A DNA stretch of 64,000 nt, from NCBI GenBank assembly GCA_017937765.1, contig JAGBCY010000027.1, positions 18,422 to 82,421 of the forward strand, written 5' to 3'. Below, one piece after another: positions 1 through 8,553 of the stretch (positions are counted from its first letter, which is position 1; the number at the start of each line of letters is the position of its first letter). A model generated the notes under the pieces. That model ran no database searches. It was not told where the DNA came from and saw nothing but the letters and a program-made list of their open reading frames with translations. Made by a program: the position numbers and the translations under genes. Source of the stretch: Alistipes sp. GTDB taxonomy: Bacteria; Bacteroidota; Bacteroidia; Bacteroidales; Rikenellaceae.

Positions 1-1848
1 CAGGAGCGAGTCGACCTTGTCCTTGTGGCGTATGCGATAGTTGTGTGGCGAGGGGAATATCTCACCCTTATCCACGGCGCGACCATCGACCGTATCCTTC
101 ATCAATGGCTTGCCGATGCTCTCCAAACCCTCGGAGAACGACTCGCCCGTGTACTGCATACGTGTGTTTGTGGCCGTGAAGCCGCAACCCCACGTAGGTC
201 CGCTCTCGATCTTACGCGTGCTCTGGGCCTTATGCTTGAAGGCGAAGAGGAGCAGAACAACGGCGATAAGCACCCAGCCTGTTGCGCTCAGTGCCTCGAG
301 CGTCGGGGCGAAGTGGTTGACGGCGATTGTGTTATCAGCACCGCTGATAGCCTCGGCAATGACAGCGACGGGGCGGATGGCATACTGCGGGAGTAGACCG
401 ATAAAGAGTATGAATGCAGCGGGGATAGCCATCGCGGCAATACGCGTGTTATCCACCTCACTACTCTCGGCAACGTGTGTTGAGCGTGGTGAGCCGAGGA
501 ATACAACGCCGTAGAGCTTGGTGAAGGCCAGCACTACAACGCCACCGATGAGCGAGAGGGCGATGATGCCTGCTACCGAGTACAACACCTCGTGGCCATC
601 GCTCACGCCGTTGAACATACCGATATAGATAAGAAGCTCCGATACAAAACCATTAAGTGGCGGAAGGGCGCAGATGGCAACCGTTGCCAGGAGCATTACA
701 ATTGCCGTGATGGGCATATGCTTTGCGAGGCCGCCCATCTGGTTCATCGCCGTGGTGTGGAGCTTCGAGTAGATGTTTCCTGCGCTGAAGAAGAGCAGTG
801 TCTTGAATAGCGAGTGGTTCACGGTGTGGAGCAACGCGCCGCACAAGCCGCACATACCGATAAGCGAGCTACCCGCAGCGTGACCTACGGCAGCAATACC
901 GAGGCCGATGAGTATCACGCCCACGTTCTCGATACTCGAGTAGGCCAAAAGACGCTTGATGTCGTTCTGCATAGCGGCAAGAATGACACCCCAGAGTCCT
1001 GTGATGATACCCGAGAGTAGCACGATAAGGCCGATGGTGTAGAGCAACTCGGCGTTCTGATCGATGGCCTGCAGTAGGCGCATAATGCCGTAGACACCCG
1101 TCTTAATCATCACGCCCGACATAATGGCCGAGACGTGCGACGGAGCTGCGGGGTGAGCCTCCGGAAGCCAGATGTGCATAGGGAAGAGACCCGCCTTCAT
1201 TCCAAAGCCGATGAAGAGGATGACAAAAAGCGGCAGCGGCTGGGCTATCTTGAAGTAATCGACTATGGCTGAGAAGTTTGCCGAACCCGTGACGCTATAC
1301 GTCATAACAAAGCCAGCCACGAGGAAGATGAAGCCTATGTGCATCATCACCAAGTAGTTGAGAGCTGCACGGCGAACATCCTGACGATCCGCCTCGAACA
1401 GAATCAAGAGGAACGAGGCGATGGTCATCAGCTCCCACGAGAAGAGGAACGAGAAACCGCCGCTCGACATCACCACGAGCATCATCGCCACGACGAGCAA
1501 CACCAGCGAGGTGTAGTGAAGCGAGATGTGCGCCGGCGAGAAGCGCGAGAGGTAGCCACCGACATAACCACGCGAGTAGACCACCGTGGCTATCGAGGCC
1601 ACCGAGATGATGACCAAAAATAGCGATGATAGCTTGTCCACGGCGAAACTCTCGGCACCGAAGAATGGGGTGGTCACCTCGGCTACGGTGACGGCTGCCG
1701 TACTTGTAAAGGCTGCGATAGCCAGCGTAATAGCTGCCATTGCTGCCAGCGAGATGGCTCCCGTTGCCACCCACACCTTGTGTTTCACAGGTGCTAAAAA
1801 GATGGCTACAACGACAACCAGTGTCGCAAGTAGTGTGTAAAGATACAT
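1..1848 (-). CDS. HyfB/hydrogenase-4 component B-like proton-pumping membrane subunit (partial, C-terminus outside window)
   Basis: The frame is open from the ATG at 1848 down to base 1 with no stop (616 codons), so the gene continues past the window edge. My translation is a very hydrophobic protein with many membrane segments and the antiporter-like core of the NuoL/HyfB family: the motif LPEAHPAAPSHVSA, the segment LLAYSSIENVGVIL, and the segment NHSLFKTLLFFSAGNI with its lysine in a membrane helix. The LPxAHPAAPS signature and the overall length fit HyfB (about 670 residues) better than NuoL. By family it would couple hydrogenase or formate-hydrogenlyase-like electron transfer to proton or sodium translocation in the inner membrane. 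It lies 19 bases after rsmE, so it may share that promoter. The remaining complex subunits would be expected beyond base 1. An Ech- or Mrp-type complex is the alternative. Confidence 0.85.
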   Translation of the reverse strand, partial: MYLYTLLATLVVVVAIFLAPVKHKVWVATGAISLAAMAAITLAIAAFTSTAAVTVAEVTTPFFGAESFAVDKLSSLFLVIISVASIATVVYSRGYVGGYLSRFSPAHISLHYTSLVLLVVAMMLVVMSSGGFSFLFSWELMTIASFLLILFEADRQDVRRAALNYLVMMHIGFIFLVAGFVMTYSVTGSANFSAIVDYFKIAQPLPLFVILFIGFGMKAGLFPMHIWLPEAHPAAPSHVSAIMSGVMIKTGVYGIMRLLQAIDQNAELLYTIGLIVLLSGIITGLWGVILAAMQNDIKRLLAYSSIENVGVILIGLGIAAVGHAAGSSLIGMCGLCGALLHTVNHSLFKTLLFFSAGNIYSKLHTTAMNQMGGLAKHMPITAIVMLLATVAICALPPLNGFVSELLIYIGMFNGVSDGHEVLYSVAGIIALSLIGGVVVLAFTKLYGVVFLGSPRSTHVAESSEVDNTRIAAMAIPAAFILFIGLLPQYAIRPVAVIAEAISGADNTIAVNHFAPTLEALSATGWVLIAVVLLLFAFKHKAQSTRKIESGPTWGCGFTATNTRMQYTGESFSEGLESIGKPLMKDTVDGRAVDKGEIFPSPHNYRIRHKDKVDSLL

Positions 1849-1867
1849 AGTATGCTTATTGTTGGGT

Positions 1868-2578
1868 TTATAGCTTATTTATCGTTGCCGTAACCACGGT
1901 GGCAACCACGGCTGCCGTCTCGGTGCGGAGTCGCTCCTTACCGAGACTTATGGCCTTAAATCCGTTCTGGGCTGCAAAGGTAATCTCTTCTTCCGAAAAA
2001 TCACCCTCCGGACCTATTAAAATGAGGCTATTGCCCCCTTTTTTTATCAGCGACCCGAGATATTCGCGCTCGCCGAACGCCGAATTGCAGTGGGCGATAT
2101 ACTTCTCGCCGTCGAAATCCGAGGCTATAACCTTGCGAACATCGGTGAGCGGATGGAGTCGCGGGTGGTAGGCCTTGAGCGACTGCTTCACGGCCGAGGT
2201 GATTACCTTCTCCTCACGGTCGAACTTTATCTGTCGTCGCTCGCTGTGGTCGCACTCGATGGGGATTATCTCCGTGATGCCCACCTCGGTAGCCTTTTCC
2301 AAAAACCACTCGAAGCGATCAATATTTTTTGTGGGGGCCACGGCGAGCGTCAGCCCGTAGCTCATCTTCTCGTATTCCGCAGTGCTTTCTACGATCTCTA
2401 CTGTGCAGCGTTTTACGTTGTCATCCACCACTTTACAGCGATGCAAGGTGCCGCGGCCATCGGTCAGATGAAGCTCGTCGCCGGGCTTCATACGAAGCAC
2501 TCTTACGCAGTGTTTCGACTCCTCTTCCGAGAGCGTGTGGCGCGGAAGTGAAATTTCGGGAGCATAAAATAGTTGCAT
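1868..2578 (-). CDS. rsmE: 16S rRNA (uracil(1498)-N3)-methyltransferase RsmE
   Basis: This 236-residue protein is full length for RsmE, a SPOUT-class methyltransferase that methylates U1498 of 16S rRNA in the cytoplasm. The N-terminal PUA-like part carries EESKHCVRVLRMKPGDE (from about residue 19). The C-terminal knot that binds S-adenosylmethionine carries IGPEGDFSEEE (about 188-198) and LGKERLRTETA (about 212-222), the two family signatures. Its -7 promoter box is one half of a perfect palindrome shared with the divergent M3 peptidase gene, 24 bases upstream of the ATG. Confidence 0.95.
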   Translation of the reverse strand: MQLFYAPEISLPRHTLSEEESKHCVRVLRMKPGDELHLTDGRGTLHRCKVVDDNVKRCTVEIVESTAEYEKMSYGLTLAVAPTKNIDRFEWFLEKATEVGITEIIPIECDHSERRQIKFDREEKVITSAVKQSLKAYHPRLHPLTDVRKVIASDFDGEKYIAHCNSAFGEREYLGSLIKKGGNSLILIGPEGDFSEEEITFAAQNGFKAISLGKERLRTETAAVVATVVTATINKL

Positions 2579-2593
2579 TGGTCAATAATTTTT

Positions 2594-2611
2594 TTAACTT
2601 TGCAAAGTTAA
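2594..2611. promoter_or_regulatory. Palindromic bidirectional promoter (two abutting TAACTTTG boxes)
   Basis: The 18-bp sequence TTAACTTTGCAAAGTTAA is a perfect palindrome. It contains a -7 box TAACTTTG on the plus strand (2595-2602) and another on the minus strand (2603-2610), sharing no bases. The plus box ends 25 bases before the M3 peptidase ATG and the minus box ends 24 bases before the rsmE ATG. Promoter function is inferred from the Bacteroidetes consensus. Confidence 0.7.
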
Positions 2612-2627
2612 TTAAAAAATATTATAG

Positions 2628-4895
2628 ATGAAACGCCTTTTAACATTATCGTCATTATTGTTTGTTATGATTGTAAACATCGCTTGTAGTGGCGGCGAGA
2701 AAGCCTCTACGGGAAATCCATTGCTCGATGAGTGGAATACGGAGTTTGGTGTTCCGCCGTTCGACCTCATCCGCACCGAGCACTTCAAGCCGGCGTTCGA
2801 GGTAGCTATGCTCGAGCATAACCAGGAGATTGAGGCTATCGTTGCTAACACGGATGAGCCTACGTTTGAGAACGTTATCGTTGCGCTGGATAACTCGGGC
2901 GTGAAACTCGGTGAGTTGAACCTTATCTTCGGTATGCTCTCGGCGTCGGATTGCGACGATGCGATGCAGGCACTGATGAATGAGATTGCCCCCGTGTTGG
3001 TTGAGCACTCGAGTGCTATTATGCTTAACGACAAGCTCTTCGAGCGTGTCAAGGCTGTCTACGATAAGCGAGCGACGCTGGGCCTCGACGCGGTGCAGAT
3101 GCGCCTTGTGGAGAAGACCTACGATGACTTTGTGCGTTCGGGTGCGTTGCTTGGTGCCGAGGATAAGGCTCGCTTGATGCAGATCGAGTCGGAACTCTCA
3201 TCGCTCGGTATCCGCTTCGGTAACAACCTCCTCTCGGACAATGCGTCGTTCTACCTCGAGCTCGGTCCTGCACAGGTTGCCGATCTTCCTGAGAGTGTAC
3301 GTAATCAGGCTCAGGAGACCGCCGCAGCTATGGGTAAGAGTGGTTACGTGTTTACGTTGGCCAAGCCCAGTATGTTGCCCTTCCTTACCTACTCGTCGGA
3401 TCGTGAGCTTCGCCGTAAGCTCTACGACGGTTATACGATGCGCTGCAACAACGACAACGAGACCGACAATAAGCAGATCATCGAGGATATGACACGCCTG
3501 CGTATCGAGAAGGCGCACTTGCTCGGCTATAAGTCATACTCGGAGTACGTTACCTCAGATCAGATGGCAGGTAGCCCCGAGGCTGTCTACGCGCTCCTCG
3601 ACGAGATTTGGGAGCCTGCACTCGAGTCGGCAAAGCGCGAGTTGGAGGAGATGAAGTTGCTCTTCGATAGAGACCACCCGGGTGAGACGTTCGAGAAGTC
3701 GGATTGGTGGTACTATGCCGAGAAGGTGCGTAAGCAGAAGTATCAGCTCGACGAGGAGGCCATCCGTCAGTATCTCTCGCTGGACAACGTACGCAACGGT
3801 ATGTTCTACCTTGCTAACCGCCTCTATGGCATAACGTTCCGCCCCATCACCGTGCCTCGCTATCACGCCGAGTGCTCGGTATATGAGGTCATCGACAGCG
3901 ATGAGTCGCACATTGGTGTGCTCTATATCGACCCCTATCCCCGTAAGTCGAAGCAGGGTGGTGCTTGGTGTGGTAACTTTACGGAGCAGCGTTACGTCGA
4001 TGGTAAGCGCAAGGCTCCTGTCGTAGGTATCGTCTGCAACTTTACGCCTCCCGTGGGTAACACGCCGTCGCTCCTATCGCTCGACGAGGCTGAGACTATG
4101 TTCCACGAGTTTGGCCACGCACTCCACTTCCTCTTTGCCGATGTTCGCTATCGCGGTCTTACCGACGTTGAGGGTGACTTCGTGGAGCTCCCCTCGCAGA
4201 TTATGGAGAACTGGGCATTCGAGCCGGAGATTCTTAAGAAGTATGCAACGCACTATAAGAGCGGTGAGGTGATCCCCGATAACCTTATCGCCAAGATGCA
4301 GAAGGCGTCGCTCTTCAATCAGGGCTTCGTGACCACGGAGCTCGCGGCTGCAGCCCTCATAGATATGGATATTCACACGATGGAGACCTTCGTTGATATG
4401 GATGTCAATGCTTTCGAGAAGTATAACCTCGCACAGCGTCGTGGCCTCATTCCTGAAATTGAGCCTCGTTATCGCTACACCTACTTCTCGCACATCTTCG
4501 ACGGTGGCTACTCGTCGGGTTACTACTTCTACCTCTGGGCAGAGGTTCTCGATAAAGATGCCTTCGCAGCGTTCAAAGAGCGTCGCGACATCTGCGATCG
4601 AGAGTTGGCTACGAGCTTCCGCTACGACCTGCTTGCTCAGGGTGGCCAGCGCGCTGGTATGGATATGTATCGTGCATTCCGTGGTGCCGATCCCGATAAG
4701 ACGCCTATGCTCAAGGCCCGTGGCCTGTGGGTTGAGCCCGAACCCGAGGTCGACTCGTTGCTCTTGGAGGAGGCGGCTATCGTTGAGGAGGGCCTCACTC
4801 CTACGATTGCACCGCGCACACCCGGTGCTATGAAGAGCCCCGCGATGCAGCCCGGTAAGCCCGTGCGTCCTATCCCCACGGAGGTGAAGCGATAA
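2628..4895 (+). CDS. M3 family metallopeptidase, predicted lipoprotein (dipeptidyl carboxypeptidase/oligopeptidase A-like)
   Basis: This 755-residue zinc peptidase begins with a lipoprotein signal (hydrophobic stretch then VNIACSGG, lipidated Cys near residue 20), so it should be anchored in the periplasm or outer membrane. The catalytic HEFGH motif is at residues 493-497, with the downstream FVELPSQIMENW segment typical of M3 enzymes, whose Glu supplies the third zinc ligand. By family it degrades short peptides. The last 60 or so residues form a proline-rich extension (ending GKPVRPIPTEVKR) beyond the M3 fold. A close relative without lipobox follows 83 bases downstream, indicating tandem duplication and divergence. 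Confidence 0.92.
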   Translation: MKRLLTLSSLLFVMIVNIACSGGEKASTGNPLLDEWNTEFGVPPFDLIRTEHFKPAFEVAMLEHNQEIEAIVANTDEPTFENVIVALDNSGVKLGELNLIFGMLSASDCDDAMQALMNEIAPVLVEHSSAIMLNDKLFERVKAVYDKRATLGLDAVQMRLVEKTYDDFVRSGALLGAEDKARLMQIESELSSLGIRFGNNLLSDNASFYLELGPAQVADLPESVRNQAQETAAAMGKSGYVFTLAKPSMLPFLTYSSDRELRRKLYDGYTMRCNNDNETDNKQIIEDMTRLRIEKAHLLGYKSYSEYVTSDQMAGSPEAVYALLDEIWEPALESAKRELEEMKLLFDRDHPGETFEKSDWWYYAEKVRKQKYQLDEEAIRQYLSLDNVRNGMFYLANRLYGITFRPITVPRYHAECSVYEVIDSDESHIGVLYIDPYPRKSKQGGAWCGNFTEQRYVDGKRKAPVVGIVCNFTPPVGNTPSLLSLDEAETMFHEFGHALHFLFADVRYRGLTDVEGDFVELPSQIMENWAFEPEILKKYATHYKSGEVIPDNLIAKMQKASLFNQGFVTTELAAAALIDMDIHTMETFVDMDVNAFEKYNLAQRRGLIPEIEPRYRYTYFSHIFDGGYSSGYYFYLWAEVLDKDAFAAFKERRDICDRELATSFRYDLLAQGGQRAGMDMYRAFRGADPDKTPMLKARGLWVEPEPEVDSLLLEEAAIVEEGLTPTIAPRTPGAMKSPAMQPGKPVRPIPTEVKR

Positions 4896-4911
4896 CCATT
4901 ATAACTAATGT

Positions 4912-4930
4912 CCGCGCGTACATCGCGCGG
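4912..4930 (+). promoter_or_regulatory. GC-rich hairpin between the two M3 peptidase genes
   Basis: CCGCGCG and CGCGCGG form a perfect 7-bp stem around the loop TACAT. No U-tract follows, so a simple intrinsic terminator is unlikely. It could be an RNA-processing or stability element between two co-transcribed genes; that role is a guess. Confidence 0.35.
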
Positions 4931-4978
4931 GCACGCGTAAGACTAAACTATTAAACTAAATTTATAACTTTTAACCGT

Positions 4979-7102
4979 ATGACAACAAAATCAATCATTA
5001 TGTCAGCAGTTGCACTTGCGACCGTGGGCACTACAACACTTCAGGCCGAGGGCCTCGTGATGCCCGAGGAGCTCAAGGGTAACCCCTTTGCCCAGGAGTG
5101 GACTACACCCCACCAGACACCTCCATTCTCAGCCATCAAGGTTGAGCATTACGAGCCCGCTTTCGATTTCGCTATCGCTGAGAACCGCGCCGAGATCGAG
5201 GCTATCATCAACAACCCAGAGGCTCCCACGTTCGAGAACACTATCGTAGCTATGGCCGAGTCGGGCCAGATGCTTGGCCGCGTGTCGGGCGTATTCTTCG
5301 TGCTTAACGGTAGCTGCACGTCGGACGAGATGCAGCAGATCGCTATGAACGTTACCCCGAAGCTCACGGAGCTTTCGAACGACATATCGCTTAACCCCCA
5401 GCTCTTCGAGCGCGTGAAGGCTGTTTACGACCAGCGCGAGACGCTCGCCCTCGATAAGGAGGATATGATGCTCCTCGAGGAGACTTATAAGAGCTTTGCT
5501 CGCTCGGGTGCGTTGCTCGAGGGTGAGGCTAAGGAGCTCTATCGCCAGTACTCTACCGAGCTTTCGCAGCTCACGCTCGAGTTCGGTCAGAACGCTTTGG
5601 CTGCCACCAATGCCTTTGCGTTGAACATCACCGACGAGGCTAAGGTTGCCGAGCTTCCCGACTTCGTTAAGGAGGGTCTTGCTGCCGAGGCTGCAACTCG
5701 TGGCCAGGAGGGTTGGACCGTTACGCTCCACGCACCCAGCTACGTTCCCTTTATGACCTACTCTACGCAGCGCGACATCAAGGAGCAGCTCTACCGTGCT
5801 TACAACTCGCGCGGTGTGGGTGGCGACGTGGATAATATGGAGAACATCCGCAAGATTGCTAACCTCCGTCTTAAGATCGCCAACTTGCTTGGTTATGAGT
5901 GCTATGCCGACTACGTGTTGGAGGATCGTATGGCTGAGAGCCGTGCTACGGTTAATGGCTTCCTCCAGGAGCTCTGCGACGCTACGCTCGACTATGCAAA
6001 GAAGGATGTAGCTGCCATCACGGCCTATGCCCGCGAGAACGGCTTTGAGGGTGAGCTTCAGCCCTGGGATTTCAGCTACTACAACGAGAAACTCAAGGAG
6101 GCAAAGTACTCTATCAACGACGAGCAGATTAAGCCCTACCTGCAGCTCGAGAGCGCGAAGAACGCTGTATTTATGCTTGCTAATAAGCTCTATGGTCTCA
6201 CCTTTACCCCCGCTCCCGAGATCGAGGTTTACCACCCCGAGGCTATGGCATACGAGGTTAAGGATGAGAGCGGCAAGGTTTTGGCTGTCCTCTATATGGA
6301 CTTCTTCCCCCGCGAGTCTAAGCGTCAGGGTGCTTGGATGACCGAGTTCCGTGGTACGAGCATCGTCGATGGCGTCGAGCGTCGTCCTCTCGTGTCGCTC
6401 GTTATGAACTTCACCAAGCCCACAGCTACTACTCCCTCGCTCCTTACGTTCGATGAGTTCACTACCTTCCTCCACGAGTTTGGCCACGGTCTCCACGGCA
6501 TCCTCGCACAGGGTAAGTATGAGTCTATCAACGGTACATCTGTGAAGCGCGACTTCGTTGAGCTCCCCTCGCAGATTATGGAGAACTGGGCTACCGAGAA
6601 GGAGTATCTCGACCTTTGGGCTAAGCACTACGTAACTGGTGAGCCTATGCCTGCTGAGCTTGTCGAGAAGCTCGTCGCTGCTAAGAACTACCTCGCTGCA
6701 TACTACAATGTGCGTCAGCTCTCGTTCGGTATGCTCGATATGGCTTGGCACAGCATCACTACCCCCTACGAGGGTGACGTTATGGCCTTCGAGCTCGCAG
6801 CTCTTGAGCCAACAAAGGTTATGCCTTTCGTTGATGGTTGCGCTATGGGTCCCGCCTTCACGCACATCTTCAGCGGTGGCTACGCAACGGGTTACTACGG
6901 TTACAAGTGGGCTGAGGTTCTTGCTGCCGATGCCTTCTCATACTTCGCCGAGGAGGGTATCTTCTCTAAGGAGGTAGCCGATAAGTTCCGTCACGAGGTT
7001 CTCGAGAAGGGTGGTCACGAGCATCCTATGACTCTCTATGTTAACTTCCGTGGTCATAAGCCTCAGACGAAGGCTCTTATTGATCAGATGAACCTCGAGT
7101 AA
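4979..7102 (+). CDS. M3 family metallopeptidase, predicted periplasmic (Sec signal, no lipobox)
   Basis: This 707-residue paralogue of the preceding gene has a Sec-type signal peptide (hydrophobic stretch then TTTLQAEG) without a lipidation cysteine, so it is predicted to be soluble in the periplasm. HEFGH lies at residues 499-503, followed by DFVELPSQIMENW as in its neighbour. The two proteins align along most of their length (shared PPFSAIKVEHYEPAFDFA-type start, LFERVKAVYDQRETL, SHIF/THIF-GGY near the end), but this one lacks the proline-rich C-terminal extension. Its TAA stop is the first part of a palindromic repeat (7101-7228), which probably supplies the terminator. Confidence 0.92.
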   Translation: MTTKSIIMSAVALATVGTTTLQAEGLVMPEELKGNPFAQEWTTPHQTPPFSAIKVEHYEPAFDFAIAENRAEIEAIINNPEAPTFENTIVAMAESGQMLGRVSGVFFVLNGSCTSDEMQQIAMNVTPKLTELSNDISLNPQLFERVKAVYDQRETLALDKEDMMLLEETYKSFARSGALLEGEAKELYRQYSTELSQLTLEFGQNALAATNAFALNITDEAKVAELPDFVKEGLAAEAATRGQEGWTVTLHAPSYVPFMTYSTQRDIKEQLYRAYNSRGVGGDVDNMENIRKIANLRLKIANLLGYECYADYVLEDRMAESRATVNGFLQELCDATLDYAKKDVAAITAYARENGFEGELQPWDFSYYNEKLKEAKYSINDEQIKPYLQLESAKNAVFMLANKLYGLTFTPAPEIEVYHPEAMAYEVKDESGKVLAVLYMDFFPRESKRQGAWMTEFRGTSIVDGVERRPLVSLVMNFTKPTATTPSLLTFDEFTTFLHEFGHGLHGILAQGKYESINGTSVKRDFVELPSQIMENWATEKEYLDLWAKHYVTGEPMPAELVEKLVAAKNYLAAYYNVRQLSFGMLDMAWHSITTPYEGDVMAFELAALEPTKVMPFVDGCAMGPAFTHIFSGGYATGYYGYKWAEVLAADAFSYFAEEGIFSKEVADKFRHEVLEKGGHEHPMTLYVNFRGHKPQTKALIDQMNLE

Positions 7103-7228
7103 TTTTTGATTATAAGGCGGCATCTACTGCCGCTAACAAAAAGTCCCGACAATGAGTCGTACGCCAAGTACTACCCATCGTCGGGATTTTTGCCGAGCGT
7201 TGTATCTACTACCTTCTAATCAAAAATT
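7101..7228. repeat. Stop-codon-nested palindromic repeat, copy A
   Basis: The 128-bp element has terminal inverted arms AATTTTTGATTATAAGG and CCTTCTAATCAAAAATT (one mismatch). An inner stem TCCCGAC (7144-7150)/GTCGGGA (7180-7186) is flanked by A- and T-runs. The apical motif GTACGCCAAGTAC is at 7159-7171. The left end lies inside the TAA stop (7100-7102) of the M3 peptidase. The inner stem plus ATTTTT resembles an intrinsic terminator. Confidence 0.75.
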
Positions 7229-7357
7229 AAATTTCTCGTGATAAGCCGCAATCTGCGGCACCAAACCTCAGAGCCACGAGTGGGAAATACGCTTAAGTAT
7301 GCCCCATCAGGGGCTCTTTCATTTGGTACCACATCTAACGAGTTCTGACAAGAAATT
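7229..7357. repeat. Palindromic repeat, copy B (abuts copy A)
   Basis: The 129-bp element starts at the base after copy A. Nested arms: AATTTCTCGT with ACAAGAAATT at the ends, ACCAAA with TTTGGT, then AGAGCC with GGCTCT. The apical hairpin TGGGAAATACGCTTAAGTAT runs into GCCCCA. Arm sequences differ from copy A but keep the same nesting order and apical motif. Confidence 0.75.
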
Positions 7358-7464
7358 ATGTCTTGTGCAACCCGTCGACGATAATTTTGCCGAGTGCTGT
7401 GCTCGGTGCTTTGCAACAAGGATTCGTGTTTGCGCTCCTTTTGTCTGTTGAGACGCCCTACCAA

Positions 7465-7493
7465 ACAAAAAGAGAGCCCCTCAGGACTCTCTA
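7465..7493 (-). terminator. Intrinsic terminator downstream of purC
   Basis: Read on the minus strand, AGAGAGTCC and GGGGCTCTCT form a stem with a TGAG-containing loop, followed by a run of T. It stands beyond a heptad array that begins at the purC stop. The rest of 7358-7464 shows no feature I can support. Confidence 0.75.
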
Positions 7494-7525
7494 ATTACTA
7501 ATTACTCACTACTCACTACCAATTA
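7491..7525. repeat. Heptad repeat array at the purC stop codon
   Basis: Five consecutive 7-bp units in register: CTAATTA twice, CTCACTA twice, then CCAATTA. The last unit contains the complement of the purC TAA stop (7523-7525). The same degenerate heptads recur at six other gene ends in the window. Confidence 0.7.
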
Positions 7526-8467
7526 TAGTGTCTTGAGGTACTCAGAAACGTTGTGCTCGATGCGAGCCATCACGTCGTCAGCCTCGGCGCGAATGAACTT
7601 CTCGCCCGTAACGGCCTCGTAGAGCTCGATATAACGCTCTGTGATGCCTACCACAACCTCTTCGGTCATCTCGGGAACCTGCTGACCCTCCTGACCCTGG
7701 AAGCCGTTGTCCATAAGCCACTCGCGAACAAACTCCTTTGAGAGTTGCTTCTGCTTCTCTCCCTTAGCCAAACGCTCCTCGTAGCCCTCCATATAGAAGT
7801 AACGCGACGAGTCGGGCGTGTGGATCTCGTCCATAAGGTAGATTGTACCGTTCTTCTTGCCGAACTCATACTTCGTATCCACAAGGATAAGGCCCATCTT
7901 GGCTGCGATCTCCGTACCGCGCTGGAAGATGGCACGTGTGTATGCCTCGAGCTGCTCGTACTCCTCGCGTGAAACGAGACCCTGAGCGATGATCTCCTCC
8001 TTCGAGATATCCTCGTCGTGACCCTCGTCGGCCTTAGTTGTGGGGGTAATGATAGGCTCGGGGAACTTCTGGTTCTCGACCATACCGTCGGGCATAGCCA
8101 CACCGCAAATCACGCGCTTGCCAGCCTTATACTCTCTCCAAGCGTGACCCGAGAGATAGCCTCGGATGACCATCTCTACCTTGTAAGGCTCGCAACGGTG
8201 GCCCACGGTGACCATAGGATCGGGTACGCCGATCTTCCAGTTAGGAAGGATATCGGTTGTGGCATCGAGGAACTTAGCTGCAATCTGGTTAAGTACCTGA
8301 CCCTTAAACGGAATGCCCTTAGGAAGTACAACGTCGAATGCCGAGATACGGTCCGACACGACCATCACGAGGTAGTCGTCGTTGATGTTATACACGTCGC
8401 GCACCTTACCTACATAGTGGCCCTTCTGACCCTCGAACTGAAAATCGTTCTTTACAATAGCGTTCAT
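7523..8467 (-). CDS. purC: Phosphoribosylaminoimidazole-succinocarboxamide synthase (SAICAR synthetase)
   Basis: This 314-residue enzyme joins CAIR and aspartate using ATP in de novo purine synthesis (cytoplasm). It shows the expected blocks: the N-terminal GKVRDVYNI nucleotide-binding loop, [33 protein letters not shown] and [12 protein letters not shown]. The length matches the long Bacteroidetes-type PurC (about 310 residues) rather than the 237-residue E. coli form. The ATG at 8467 is followed directly by the conserved start of the fold. It lies 86 bases downstream of lptD on the same strand, separated by a heptad array. Confidence 0.95.
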   Translation of the reverse strand: MNAIVKNDFQFEGQKGHYVGKVRDVYNINDDYLVMVVSDRISAFDVVLPKGIPFKGQVLNQIAAKFLDATTDILPNWKIGVPDPMVTVGHRCEPYKVEMVIRGYLSGHAWREYKAGKRVICGVAMPDGMVENQKFPEPIITPTTKADEGHDEDISKEEIIAQGLVSREEYEQLEAYTRAIFQRGTEIAAKMGLILVDTKYEFGKKNGTIYLMDEIHTPDSSRYFYMEGYEERLAKGEKQKQLSKEFVREWLMDNGFQGQEGQQVPEMTEEVVVGITERYIELYEAVTGEKFIRAEADDVMARIEHNVSEYLKTL

Positions 8468-8503
8468 AGTTATATGTTATTTTAATTAATTTCTCATATT
8501 GCC

Positions 8504-8545
8504 CCCCTCACTACTAATTACTCACTACTCATTACTCATTACTAA
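8504..8545. repeat. Heptad repeat array between lptD and purC
   Basis: Six 7-bp units in register: CCCCTCA, CTACTAA, TTACTCA, CTACTCA, TTACTCA, TTACTAA. It begins 8 bases past the lptD stop on the minus strand. No classical terminator is seen here, so lptD-purC read-through is possible. Confidence 0.65.
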
Positions 8546-8553
8546 TGGTACGT

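Noticed and set aside
1-1848. Frameshifted pseudogene (no closed ORF on this strand)
   Set aside because: The frame from 1848 to base 1 is open throughout and carries HyfB motifs in order; it is simply cut by the window edge.
5129-6865. 578-codon minus-strand open frame opposite the second M3 peptidase
   Set aside because: It mirrors the plus-strand gene exactly and arises from GAG/CTC-rich codons, which leave the complementary frame open. The plus frame has clear M3 motifs.
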